Origin: Pseudomonas sp. CCC3.1
GTDB taxonomy: Bacteria > Pseudomonadota > Gammaproteobacteria > Pseudomonadales > Pseudomonadaceae
Direction of reading: 5' to 3'
DNA length: 64,000 nt
Assembly (NCBI RefSeq): GCF_034347405.1
Contig: NZ_CP133778.1
Span: 5,616,501 to 5,680,500 of the forward strand
Shown: in pieces, positions 17,261 through 26,660 of the stretch
Position numbering within the stretch: position 1 is the stretch's first letter
Layout: each line of letters starts with the position of its first letter
The notes under the pieces: model-generated
Database searches by the model: none
Told to the model about the DNA's origin: nothing
Seen by the model: the letters and a program-made list of their open reading frames with translations, nothing else
Program-made: the position numbers and the translations under genes

Positions 17261-18226
17261 CTACACCATCGCCGCGAAGTTCACCCGAAACTGCTGCGGC
17301 GACACGCCCAATCGGCGCATGAAGACGCTGCGCATGTGGTGTGCATCACGAAAGCCGCATTCGTAAGCCACGGTCTTGAGTGCCAGTGCAGGGTTTTCAA
17401 GCAGCGTACGCGCCGCGTCCACCCGCGCACCTTCGACAAATTGCGCCGGGGTGACCTGTGCCTCGCGGGCAAATACCCGAGAGAAATTGCGCGGGCTCAT
17501 GTTGGCTGCCTGGGCCAGTTCGCTGATGGTCAGGTCGGCGCGCAGGTTTGCCTGTACAAAACGTTGCACCGCAGCCACTGGCGAATCACTGTGGGCGGCT
17601 GCTGTCAAAAACGGGCTGAACTGCGATTGCCCACCCGAGCGCTGGGTAAACACCACCAGCCGTTTGGCGACGTTCAGCGCCACCTCCGGGCCGTGATCCT
17701 GACTCAGTACATACAGCGACAGATCAATCCCCGCTGTCACCCCAGCCGAGGTAAACAAGTTGTCGTCCTGCACATACAGGCGATCAGCTTCCAGCTTGGC
17801 CGTTGGGCACAAACGCGCCAGTTCGGCGACGTCACCCCAGTGCGTCGTCACGTGGCGACCGTTCAGTAAACCTGCGCGGGCGAGCATCAGGGCACCGTTG
17901 CAAATAGAGCCAAATCGACGAGATTTTCGGCAAATACCCCGCAGCCAACGATCAAAGTCAGGGCCGAAATCTTGATCGGGGAGCGCCGGGCCGCCTGCGC
18001 ATAACACCAGGTCATAACCTGTTTTGGCCTGAGAAAAATGTCGGTGCGCCTGAATCGACAACCCGTTCGAACAGGCCAATAACCCTGACGCCAACCCCAG
18101 CACCTCCAGTTGGTAGCGCTTCTCAGGTGGCAGAAAAGCATTGGCCTCGGCGAAGACGTCCAGCGGGCCGGTCACATCCAGCGCCTGCACGCCGGGGAAA
18201 ACAATCAACGCTACGCTCAGGGTCAT
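17261..18226 (-). CDS. GlxA family AraC-type transcriptional regulator
   Basis: 321-residue regulator: N-terminal DJ-1/PfpI-like ligand domain (VALIVFPGVQALDVTGPLDVF at the start; the nucleophile-elbow-like LVLCAGGPALPD near 78; GSICNGALMLARAGLLNGRHVTTHW near 115) and a C-terminal AraC double HTH (LTISELAQAANMSPRNFSRVFAREAQVTPAQFVEGARVDAARTLL, then YECGFRDAHHMRSVF). It is divergent from the HD-domain gene at 18418 and may control it; that is inference from layout. Relatives sense amino-acid or amine derivatives. Confidence 0.88.
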   Translation of the reverse strand: MTLSVALIVFPGVQALDVTGPLDVFAEANAFLPPEKRYQLEVLGLASGLLACSNGLSIQAHRHFSQAKTGYDLVLCAGGPALPDQDFGPDFDRWLRGICRKSRRFGSICNGALMLARAGLLNGRHVTTHWGDVAELARLCPTAKLEADRLYVQDDNLFTSAGVTAGIDLSLYVLSQDHGPEVALNVAKRLVVFTQRSGGQSQFSPFLTAAAHSDSPVAAVQRFVQANLRADLTISELAQAANMSPRNFSRVFAREAQVTPAQFVEGARVDAARTLLENPALALKTVAYECGFRDAHHMRSVFMRRLGVSPQQFRVNFAAMV

Positions 18227-18417
18227 CGGGGTCAGCCATCAGAGGGGTGCACCATCAAATACCGCTGTCGGGCCCTGTGGCAAGCCCGTCAAAAAGCATG
18301 GCCGGCATTGCAACCTGATTGGCACGAATCGCACCTGCGTGTCGATTGTTGCCATGGGCTGCTGCGCCCACACTGAAATCCACAGCGCCACCCCGGTGCT
18401 TGATCGAGGAGTTCGTC

Positions 18418-19059
18418 ATGAGTCAGACCATCGCAGGCATCGTCATCCCGGACAGCGCCTTGGCTAAAGCCACTACTGAGTACATCCGTGATGTGGAGTC
18501 CGATCTGCTCTACAACCACTCACGCCGGGTGTTTTTGTTTGGCGCCTTGAGCGGCCAGCGCAAACAATTGGCCTACGACTCGGAACTGCTTTACGTCGGC
18601 GCCATGTTCCACGACCTGGGGCTGGTAGAAGGTCATCGCACCGACAACGAGCGCTTTGAAGTGGACAGCGCCAACAGCGCCAAAGCCTTCATGAAACCCT
18701 TCGGCCTGAGCGACGACGATGTCGAACAAGTGTGGCTGGCCATCGCGCTGCACACTACGCCGGGCGTGCCGCAACACCTGCGGCCAAACGTGGCGCTGGT
18801 GACGGCGGGCGTTGAAATGGATGTGCTGGGCATCGACTACGCGGCGTTCCCCACCGAGCACCGCGAAGCCGTTGTGCATGCGCATCCGCGTGGTGAAGGG
18901 TTTAAGGAGTGCATCCTCTGTGCGTTCGCCAACGGCTTCAAACACCGCCCCGACACGACCTTCGGCACGGTTAACGCTGACGTGCTGGTGGACATCGACC
19001 CACGCTTCAAGCCGATGAACTTCGTCGAGATCATCCGCCAATCGCCTTGGGTTTCGTAG
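18418..19059 (+). CDS. HD-domain metal hydrolase (cyanamide-hydratase-like)
   Basis: 213-residue HD-superfamily protein. The ATG at 18418 is chosen for GAGGAG ahead of it; a longer frame upstream overlaps the regulatory gap. HD metal ligands visible: LYNHSRRVF near 40, AMFHDLGLVEGH near 66 (the HD pair), ALHTTPGVPQHL near 120, and a later Asp in MDVLGIDY. This arrangement matches the cyanamide-hydratase-like branch rather than nucleotide-signalling HD proteins, but activity cannot be assigned. Divergent from the GlxA regulator. Confidence 0.7.
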   Translation: MSQTIAGIVIPDSALAKATTEYIRDVESDLLYNHSRRVFLFGALSGQRKQLAYDSELLYVGAMFHDLGLVEGHRTDNERFEVDSANSAKAFMKPFGLSDDDVEQVWLAIALHTTPGVPQHLRPNVALVTAGVEMDVLGIDYAAFPTEHREAVVHAHPRGEGFKECILCAFANGFKHRPDTTFGTVNADVLVDIDPRFKPMNFVEIIRQSPWVS

Positions 19060-19112
19060 ACCTATAACCTGCGGTTAAGCGTGTCCACTTTGGATGAACT
19101 GCGAACGAAATC

Positions 19113-19260
19113 TCGTAGCAGTTGACGAGCACCGCGAGGCTGCGTCCGGCTGCGTCCGGCTGCGTAGCAGTCGTAAAATCAAGCACCGCGGTCTGTCAGT
19201 TAGCATTTACGATCGCTACGCAATCGGACGTAGCCTCGTGAAACTCGGCAACTGCTACGA
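19113..19260. repeat. Long extragenic palindrome of about 148 bases with internal triplication
   Basis: Outer arms TCGTAGCAGTTGACGAG and CTCGGCAACTGCTACGA, then CGAGGCTGCGTCCG mirrored by CGGACGTAGCCTCG, then TGCGTAGCAGTCGTAAAAT mirrored by ATTTACGATCGCTACGCA. The left side also has GGCTGCGTCC repeated in tandem at about 19138-19160. It sits between convergent genes; a fourth extragenic-palindrome family in this window. Confidence 0.8.
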
Positions 19261-19317
19261 AACCGGTTTGCAGCGCGCTCGCGCAGAGCCCAAGCAGGCC
19301 CTGCGCGAGCAGCACCT

Positions 19318-21308
19318 CTACTTCGGCAGTGCGTACACCACGACTTGGTCGCCCACTTGATCTTTCATGATCGAGTTGCCGCCCGCGACAAAGGCCACGT
19401 ATTGCTTGCCTTTGTATTCGTACACGGCAGGGTTGGCGACGGCTGGCGCCATTACGATGTCCGACCACAGTTCTTTGCCGTCATCCAGTGAGTAGGCGCG
19501 AACCTTGGCGTCCATCGATGCACCGATGAACACCACGCCACCGGCCGTCACTGCCGGGCCGCCAATGGTTGGCGAGCCCATGTCGGCAGGCATGTACCAG
19601 CCCCACTGCTGGACCGCACCCATCGGACGACGCCATTTCACGTCACCGGTGTGCATGTCGATGGCCACCAGTTCACCGAACGGCGGAGCCCAGCACGGCA
19701 TGCCGGCCCAGTTCTGCGCGTTCAACAATGACATGCCATAAGGCGCGCCAATCTGCGGGTAGAAACCGTTTTCGTTGCCAGCGTCTTTAGGCTGTTTGTC
19801 GTATGAGGCGCGATCCCACAACTTGATCATTTGCACGATGTGCGAGGTGTTGACGATGGCGACCTGGCTGACCGGGTCGAACGCTACACCGCCCCACTGC
19901 ACGCCACCGGCGCTGTCCGGGTAGGCCAGCACGCCGTTGCCTTTGAGGCCAGGCGGCGAGTACATACCGTTGTATTCCAGGCCGTCCCACATTTTGGTGC
20001 ATTGGCCAAAGCCGACAATGTCAGCGATTTTCCAGATAGCCGGTTTTTTCGACTGATCCAGCAACGGAGCAGGCTTGGTCGGGAAGGGCTGGGTCGGTGA
20101 GTAGACTTCGCCGTCAGCCTCACCTTTTGGTACAGGGCGTTCTTCAATCGGCCACACGTCTTCACCGGTACGGCGGTCAACCGTGAACAGGAAGCCCATT
20201 TTGGTCGCCTGAACCAGCGCCGCCACAGGTTTGCCATTGACGGTGATGTCCATCAGGGTCGGGGCAGAGTTGATGTCGTAGTCCCAGATGTCGTGGTGAA
20301 CCCACTGACGTGACCACACCACTTTGCCGGTGTTGATGTCGAGTGCGGTGGTCGAGGTGCCGAGAGGAATCGGTTGTGTCCGATTGCCGCCCCAGTAGTT
20401 GGGCGACGGTGAGGACACGGGGATGTACAGCAACCCGAGGGCCGGGTCATATGACATGGCGGTCCAGATGTTGGCCGTGCCGGTTTTCAGGGCTTCGTCA
20501 TCAGGGATCGGCTTGAATTCCCATTCCAGCTCGCCCGTGCGGGCGTTCAGGGCAAACAGCGAACCTGGCGATTCGACTTCATATTCCCAGTCTTTACCGG
20601 CCCAGCCGACGATCAGCTTGTCACCGATAACGGTGGGCGGCTGCAACTGCGACAACGGCCATTTGGCGTTGACTTTGTTCCACTGGTTAACATCCACCAC
20701 GCCGTTTTTGCCGAAGTTTTCGCACGGCTTGCCGGTGTCAGCATCGACCGCGTAGAGCTGCGCAGTCATGTTGCCCAGGTACACGACTTTCTGACACGCC
20801 ACGCCCGCTTGCGGGTTTTTTCCTGCCAGTAAGCCACGCCGCGAGACTTCAGCGCGGGCTGTGTATCGGCGACTAAGGCGGACTTGGTATCAAAGGTCCA
20901 CTTCTCTTTGCCCGACTCGGGATCGAGCGCGATGATCCGGTAAAAAGGCGTGCCGATGTACAGCGTGTCGTTGGCAAAAATCGGGGTGGCGGACCAGACG
21001 GTCGCAGGGATTTTGCCGGTGCCATCAGACATGTCGCCGGTGAAATACTGCCAGACCTTCTTCAACTGCCCGACGTTGTCCTTGTTGATTTGTGTTAGCG
21101 GTGAGTACTTTTGCGAACTCAGTTGGCCATGAAAGCTGTCCCACTCTTTACCCGTCGGCAGAGGCAGTTTGGCGTCTTCGGCAGAGATGCTCGACTCAGC
21201 GAGAATGGGCGATGGAACCACGTAAGGCGTGTCTGCATGGGCTGTTGACATGCCCGCCAGCATGCACAGGGCAGGTGCTGTCAGAAGGTGTTTTTTGATT
21301 CCGCTCAT
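19318..21308 (-). pseudogene. PQQ-dependent dehydrogenase catalytic subunit, split by a one-base frameshift
   Basis: Would be a periplasmic quinoprotein of about 663 residues, of the glucose/quinate dehydrogenase propeller family, oxidising a polyol or sugar and passing electrons to ubiquinone. AAGGAG precedes the ATG at 21308; a signal peptide ends STAHA. The first frame runs to about 20815 (EWDSFHGQLSSQKYSPLTQI, FYRIIALDPESGKEKWTFDTK). The rest (LYAVDADTGKPCENFGKNGVVD, LDINTGKVVW, KPVAALVQATKMGFLFTVDRRTGE, PPFGELVAIDMHTGDVKW) continues in another frame. The break is at a six-base homopolymer (T on the plus strand, 20816-20821); seven bases would restore WQEKNPQAG...VVYLGN. It may be a true lesion, a phase-variable tract or a sequencing error. 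Follows its membrane partner by one base. Confidence 0.8.
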
Positions 21309-21309
21309 A

Positions 21310-21681
21310 TCACGCGCTCCTTGTTGGCTTGCCGCCAAACGTTTCAATGACGACACCCACAGCGCACACGACCAGTACGGCCGCGGTCCACCAGCCATGC
21401 AGCAGCAACGCGGCAAAAAACGTTCCGATCACACCGGCCCAACCCAAGAACAGGAAAAAATTCCTGGCGCCTCCGGGCCCTGTCTTGGTCAGTAACACGC
21501 CAACAATCAACAACACTAAGGCAGCCAGCATTGTGACAATCGCGCCACCGGAGCCTGTTACGCCTGACAGCGGGGTGAAAAACCTCCACGCCGTAATGCA
21601 CAAAGCAACCAGGGCCGTGATGATCACGATGTTAGCGCCAAGATGGCGCCGGGGTGGTGCATAGGTGGCAGACGTACTCAT
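21310..21681 (-). CDS. Small membrane subunit of the PQQ dehydrogenase
   Basis: 123-residue protein with about four hydrophobic helices (IVIITALVALCITAW, IVTMLAALVLLIVGVLL, FFLFLGWAGVIGTFFAALLL, AAVLVVCAVGVVI). It resembles the N-terminal membrane anchor that is fused to the catalytic domain in Gcd/QuiA-type enzymes, but here it is a separate gene ending one base before the catalytic gene starts. Its likely job is anchoring the enzyme and docking ubiquinone. First gene of the pair. Confidence 0.7.
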   Translation of the reverse strand: MSTSATYAPPRRHLGANIVIITALVALCITAWRFFTPLSGVTGSGGAIVTMLAALVLLIVGVLLTKTGPGGARNFFLFLGWAGVIGTFFAALLLHGWWTAAVLVVCAVGVVIETFGGKPTRSA

Positions 21682-21769
21682 CCCTCTCTCCTTTTCGTGA
21701 CGTACTTTCTTACATTTAGAAAAGGAGTGTAGCCAAGCTGACGGGAAACGCCGGGAGGAGGGGCAAATC

Positions 21770-21795
21770 CCCGTAGGCGCCGTGGCACCTACGGG
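21770..21795. terminator. Hairpin between antiporter remnant and PQQ operon
   Basis: CCCGTAGG and CCTACGGG arms around GCGCCGTGGCA, without a clear T-run, just past the 3' end of the truncated antiporter gene. Terminator-like; strength unknown. Confidence 0.45.
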
Positions 21796-21806
21796 TGGGG
21801 CGAGGA

Positions 21807-22235
21807 TTAATGCGTGTGTTCAGACTGCGTCGCAGCCGGTGAATCTTTGGTGACGTGTTTGACCAGTTTGCCGATGGTCAGGCCTTGGAACAGGATCGAA
21901 GACAGCACCACGATGTAGGTAATACTCAGGATCAGGTCTCGTTCAGGGCCCAGCGGCAACGCCAGGGCCAAGGCCACCGAAACACCGCCCCGCAGGCCGC
22001 CCCACGTGAGGATGCGGATAGTGCCGCGCGGCACCGTACGCCAGCGGCGCAGCAGCACAATGGCCGGGGCCACGGTGAGCAGGCGCGAGAGCAAAATCGC
22101 CAAGGCCAGCACGCTGGCTGCCAGCAAGTGCAGCCACGAGAACGGCAGCAGCAACAGTTCCATCCCGATCAACGCAAACAGCAGCGCGTTGAGCATGTCA
22201 TCGAGCAATTCCCAGATTTTGCCATTCGCATTTTT
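21807..22235 (-). pseudogene. CPA1-type Na+/H+ antiporter, C-terminal fragment truncated by the island
   Basis: Only about the last 140 residues of a sodium/proton antiporter remain: KIWELLDDMLNALLFALIGMELLL, then the conserved TWGGLRGGVSVALALALPLG segment and a final helix. The family is normally about 400-600 residues. Upstream of about 22235 the frame leaves the antiporter pattern and runs into sequence in front of the recombinase operon. The N-terminal half is nowhere in the window, so the gene was interrupted by insertion. The ATG at 22208 is internal, not a genuine start. Confidence 0.85.
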
Positions 22236-22298
22236 TTGTCAGTTATTCGGAATGCCTGTAGAATGGAGATTACAGCCAGCTCACCACGGATTTTGTAA

Positions 22299-24587
22299 GT
22301 GACAATCGTCAAAAAAGGATCGCCCATCGAAACCTATCCCTTCCGAGCTCTGGCGCCTGATGTGGTGGAGTTGTTTCAGCGTTGCGCTGAGCGTAGGAAG
22401 GTGCCGTCGACGACGACATTGAAGCTTCTCGAATGCTTTTGTGACATCACCAACCAGCCCTTGTCTTTCTTGAAGCTTTCGTCGTCAGAGCTGACCCACA
22501 TCGTTGCGGGTTTTCAAGGAGCGCTGTTCGAACAGGATTTGGTCGGTACGTCTGACGTGACGCGCGCGAAGATTTCCGTTTATCTGCAAGATATTTTGCT
22601 CGAAGCGCGTAATTACGTCCCTTCCATGCCGCCGACAGAATATGGAAGTGGACTAAGAGAAAAATATAATGCGAAGTGGAAGAAAATACTTCATGGGGTT
22701 GACCAGCGTAAAGTCAAATATTGGACTGGATGGCCTGTAGAAAACCGTAAAGGCACCACGTTGTATTGTCACTTTGCCAATATTCATAACAGTCATGGTC
22801 ATGATTTTACATCCCGCCTGTATGAGCAGCTACGACTCCATATTTCAGGGTATGGAGCTACACAGTTAACTATGCCGAATAAGATGGCTGGTTTTCTGAG
22901 TCAGAATAGTGATTCTTGGCCTGAATACACGTTTAACGATTCGACAATGATTTACAATTTCTTCTGGGATTTCAGGGAAAGTTTTTTCATGAGTGGCGAG
23001 GCCTTGGGGCTGGATATCGACGCGCAAATGAAGACTTGGAATAAGTATATTGGGTTCATTGAGAAGATTTTCATTCTTCCAGGTGTATGGGCGGAGCCAT
23101 TGGGAGGGAAGCTGCCGTTAGCACCTGCGAAGCGAATCGATGGTCAGTCGACTAATATCAGAAAAAACGAAGATGGCGCTGATGTAAAAGTCAAGCTCGT
23201 AATGGAAATACCATTACATCTTACTGAGTCTGAAGCTATTGAAATATTATTTATTTCCATATCTAAGCGGCTGAAGATTATTGAGGGATGGGCCAAGGCT
23301 CAGATAGCAGATCTATATGGTAGGGTTCTTCGTCGTAAAAAGCTCGCTGCGCAGGGAGAGTTGGTAGATACAACTAAACGTAAGAAGGGACACCTACTAA
23401 TAATCCCAAATATTTGCTGTATTTTCGAAACCTACGGGTACGGAGAGCCATACAGCCACTACGCTTCCTTGTCAGTGGATACAAAAGATTCTCAGACTCC
23501 TGCTTCTGATTTAGCCAGCTATATGGGGATGCCACTGGCGGGGAGTCTAATGCCATTTAAGCTCCTAATTATTCTAAGGCATCCGATAATTACGTCAGAG
23601 TTTCTGGGTGATTTCGATCTTTGGAATAAGCATGGGCAGAGATCTGGATATGTACTGGACGGGTCGGTGTATAAGCTGGTGGGGTACAAGGATCGTAAGG
23701 GGGCAGGAAGGTCTGAACAAAAAATCACGCTAACCTCAGAAACTAAAGCTTTGGTCGACCAAATTATTGAGATCACTGCGCCCCTACGTGAGTATTTGAA
23801 ATCACAGGGTGATCCCTCATGGAGGAAGCTGTTCATTACATGCGGTAACGCATTTTCACCGCCTGCCAAAAGCACCCTAACCCCGTGGTCGAGGTCAACA
23901 CTTAAACCTGGTACGTATTTGAGAAACAATCTTTTAGCTCAATTTCGTCCTCATACGGACATGTCTGAAGATGATCTCGTTAAGTTTTTGGAGATGGTGA
24001 GTGCGTCTTCCGTACGCGCATCCAGAGTAACCGAGATATTTATTGAGACGCATAGCGCTGAAACTACATCTCAGGCTTTAGGTCATGAGAGCTACGATCC
24101 TAACCTCATGGATCACTATTTGCCCAAGGTGATTATCGATTTCCTGCATGAAAGGCGCATGCGAGTATTTAACAAGATCTTAATTTGTCATAGTCTTAAA
24201 GATAGTCCGTTTTTATTTCGGGCCAGCAATTTCTCAAGCTTGGCTGAATTAGACGCTTTTCTAGTGAATCATGCTTTTGGAGATATTCCTGCGTATCTTC
24301 AAGATCCAGATGGGCATCATGAAAAGATTGAGAACGACGGGACTGTATATGCGTTAGTGTCTGTCGATATTTTGAGCGTGCTGCTCTCGATAAAATTGGC
24401 TGTTGAGCAAGCGCCACCCAATCAGAAGGTTAGTGCTAAGGCAGTCTACTGGGCGAGTTACGCAGGCTTTCTAGAAGGGGAGATTAGTAAGCACCGAGAT
24501 GCCACTTATCGGAGTGATCTCCACAAGGCGGCATTAACAGCTAGCGCAGAGTCTGTGGAGAGGTTTGTATATGAATGCTCCATCTAA
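22299..24587 (+). CDS. ginA: GInt recombinase A, diverged tyrosine-recombinase-like
   Basis: 762-residue protein, first gene of a four-gene recombination operon starting about 60 bases inside the island. GTG start at 22299 with a weak ribosome-binding site. No classical domain is obvious at the N-terminus. The C-terminal part has a degenerate tyrosine-recombinase end: RASRVTEIFIETHSAETTSQALGHESYDPN near 574-604, with LGH and a Tyr near 608 in the expected places for the distal His and nucleophile, though the HxxR box is altered. Codon use is more A/T-rich than the core genes. Known GInt work reports all four genes to be needed for mobility; assignment here is by order and size. Confidence 0.72.
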   Translation: MTIVKKGSPIETYPFRALAPDVVELFQRCAERRKVPSTTTLKLLECFCDITNQPLSFLKLSSSELTHIVAGFQGALFEQDLVGTSDVTRAKISVYLQDILLEARNYVPSMPPTEYGSGLREKYNAKWKKILHGVDQRKVKYWTGWPVENRKGTTLYCHFANIHNSHGHDFTSRLYEQLRLHISGYGATQLTMPNKMAGFLSQNSDSWPEYTFNDSTMIYNFFWDFRESFFMSGEALGLDIDAQMKTWNKYIGFIEKIFILPGVWAEPLGGKLPLAPAKRIDGQSTNIRKNEDGADVKVKLVMEIPLHLTESEAIEILFISISKRLKIIEGWAKAQIADLYGRVLRRKKLAAQGELVDTTKRKKGHLLIIPNICCIFETYGYGEPYSHYASLSVDTKDSQTPASDLASYMGMPLAGSLMPFKLLIILRHPIITSEFLGDFDLWNKHGQRSGYVLDGSVYKLVGYKDRKGAGRSEQKITLTSETKALVDQIIEITAPLREYLKSQGDPSWRKLFITCGNAFSPPAKSTLTPWSRSTLKPGTYLRNNLLAQFRPHTDMSEDDLVKFLEMVSASSVRASRVTEIFIETHSAETTSQALGHESYDPNLMDHYLPKVIIDFLHERRMRVFNKILICHSLKDSPFLFRASNFSSLAELDAFLVNHAFGDIPAYLQDPDGHHEKIENDGTVYALVSVDILSVLLSIKLAVEQAPPNQKVSAKAVYWASYAGFLEGEISKHRDATYRSDLHKAALTASAESVERFVYECSI

Positions 24588-26658
24588 ACTTGGGTTCCTC
24601 GGCGAGCCTCGCTTAGCGCCAGCAGAAGCTTTCCGTAAAGCATCCTGGCTAACCACTGATTTTAATGCTTTCGTCTGGAGCGTGAATTTTAACGGCGATC
24701 CCATTCTGCTAAACTGGAAGGTAGCCCTAGACAACAATTCATACCTCACCGATGACGAAAACCTAGATCTGTTGAACGGTCTTAAATACGCCCTCATTGG
24801 CGCCACGCGAAATAGCCTGGTTGAAATGGCTAATTCTCAAAGTGTTGAGACATTAAGACGGAAGTTTCACGCCGCCGTGGGTGTTATTGACTGCCTGCTA
24901 ATTCACGCACATGAGCTCAAGCTTTCAAGTGCCGGATTGGCAGGCTTGTCTGAAGGCGATTTGAAATGGATCCTAAATAAGCTGTCTTCAGAATCCTCCG
25001 TGGCCGAAGCGCTGTATGATTGGTCAGAAAAATTGAGTAAGTATGCTCTAGCGCTCTTGGATGAAATACCAGGCGCGACGATTGCTTCCATATTGGAAGA
25101 GAATCCGTCGATGTTAGAGATAAGTTCTACTCAGCTCGAGTCCAACGAGCTTAATGTTTCCGTTGATGATATTCCACGTATTCGGGCCGCTTTATATTAT
25201 AAAGGCCACTACGACGGACATAGAGGTGCTGGCTATACGGTAAACTCTGTACGCATCTCAGCCGAGGTTTACCCAAATACTATCCGTGGGGACATGGCCA
25301 AGCCTAGGCATGAAATTCTTAGTTTTTATCCGCTTGGTGAGTCCTATAAGCGTGAGATGGAGGGAGTAAAGGTTACTTCTAGGTCGGGAAGTCTCATGGC
25401 CGAATCCCAGTACAGGCTATTTTACAACTTTTTGTATGGAATGGGGTTGCTCAAGAAACTTGGAGTGCCAGGGCCCAATGAGCGAGTTTTGGATAGAATT
25501 AAAGGTTACATGCCAGAGCTAGCCAAACCTGGTCGTTATGTGACAGTGCCGTCCGGCACGATTTTTAAATTATTCAAAGGTGCTGTCGAGTTTCATTACG
25601 AGCTGGGCCCTCTCGTTATTGAGGGGTTTTGCAGGTTGGCTCGATACTGTGATGAGCATGACACAACGCTTACAAGCCTAACCGATGAGCAGGTTGTTTC
25701 AATTGTTGGCAGTGATTTGAAACATCACGGCGTGACAAAACTGGGGCTTGGTTGTAGAAATACAAGTGATGCCGATGGCAGTGGTCTTGAAAGTCGAAAG
25801 GGAACGAAGCAGAACTATTTTGAGCGGCTAAGATCCAATGCAGGCTTGCTTGAACTTGTCTACGTTTATATTGGTGCTATTCAATTTGTTGTTGGTTTGC
25901 TTATGGCTCGCCGAATAGATGAGCTTTTGCAGATCCCGTCGGCCCGAGCATTCGACTCCACGAATACTTGGCTGATGTTCATGAGAGAAAAGAGCACAAC
26001 CAATACGTATGGTCTCCGGAAATCCGATGCCAGACCTATTGATCCCCTTGCGGTACAGATGCTTGGGCAATTAGTACGCCTTCAGGAGGAGCTCATCAAT
26101 GCTGGATTCTCGGCGGAAGCTCCTACTATATTCTCCGTTCCGTCTTTGCATGGCAGAAAGTTAATATATTCCGCCACAAAAATGAGCATGAATACATGCT
26201 TTGACTTCTTGTGTGACTACTTTGAGAGCGAAGTTAATGAAGTAGGGCTTCGGTATTATATCAGGCAGCACCAGTTGCGCCGTGTAGCGGCCCTGTTGTT
26301 CTTTCACGCATATGGGAAAGGACGCATAGATACGCTTCGTTGGATTCTCGGGCATAACGATATTGAGCATGCATGGAGGTACATTACAGATGCCACAGAT
26401 GGCGCATCCCTCCGTGGGGCGGAAGCCCAAATTATTGCTGAGAAATTCTTCACTGGTGATGTGCATAACTATAAATCGTTACGTGCGTTGATGAAGGAAC
26501 AGTTCGGAACGGATGATGTGCGTCTTGTAGATCAAGAATCCTTTTCGGAGCATCTAGAGCATTTGATGAGTAAAGGCATTGTCAAATTTGAGCCTGTATT
26601 TGTTCTTGGTGCTTATGGCAAGGAAATGCAGGTTCTTGTTCACGTAAAGGGGGCGTAA
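24571..26658 (+). CDS. ginB: GInt recombinase B, tyrosine recombinase
   Basis: 695-residue site-specific recombinase, starting 17 bases before the ginA stop. The start at 24571 is preferred to the TTG two codons earlier. The catalytic set is readable: first Arg in MARRIDELLQ near 447, a Lys-bearing stretch (REKSTTNTYGLRK), HQLRR (HxxR) near 567, LGHNDIEHAWRYI with the distal His near 594 and nucleophile Tyr near 604. The N-terminal 430 residues are unlike phage integrases and may hold DNA-arm-binding and partner-contact regions. Of the three it is the one with the most complete active site. Confidence 0.78.
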   Translation: MNAPSKLGFLGEPRLAPAEAFRKASWLTTDFNAFVWSVNFNGDPILLNWKVALDNNSYLTDDENLDLLNGLKYALIGATRNSLVEMANSQSVETLRRKFHAAVGVIDCLLIHAHELKLSSAGLAGLSEGDLKWILNKLSSESSVAEALYDWSEKLSKYALALLDEIPGATIASILEENPSMLEISSTQLESNELNVSVDDIPRIRAALYYKGHYDGHRGAGYTVNSVRISAEVYPNTIRGDMAKPRHEILSFYPLGESYKREMEGVKVTSRSGSLMAESQYRLFYNFLYGMGLLKKLGVPGPNERVLDRIKGYMPELAKPGRYVTVPSGTIFKLFKGAVEFHYELGPLVIEGFCRLARYCDEHDTTLTSLTDEQVVSIVGSDLKHHGVTKLGLGCRNTSDADGSGLESRKGTKQNYFERLRSNAGLLELVYVYIGAIQFVVGLLMARRIDELLQIPSARAFDSTNTWLMFMREKSTTNTYGLRKSDARPIDPLAVQMLGQLVRLQEELINAGFSAEAPTIFSVPSLHGRKLIYSATKMSMNTCFDFLCDYFESEVNEVGLRYYIRQHQLRRVAALLFFHAYGKGRIDTLRWILGHNDIEHAWRYITDATDGASLRGAEAQIIAEKFFTGDVHNYKSLRALMKEQFGTDDVRLVDQESFSEHLEHLMSKGIVKFEPVFVLGAYGKEMQVLVHVKGA

Positions 26659-26660
26659 TC

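Noticed and set aside
22225..22300. tRNA or tmRNA attachment gene at the island edge
   Set aside because: No cloverleaf sequence seen; the target is a protein gene.
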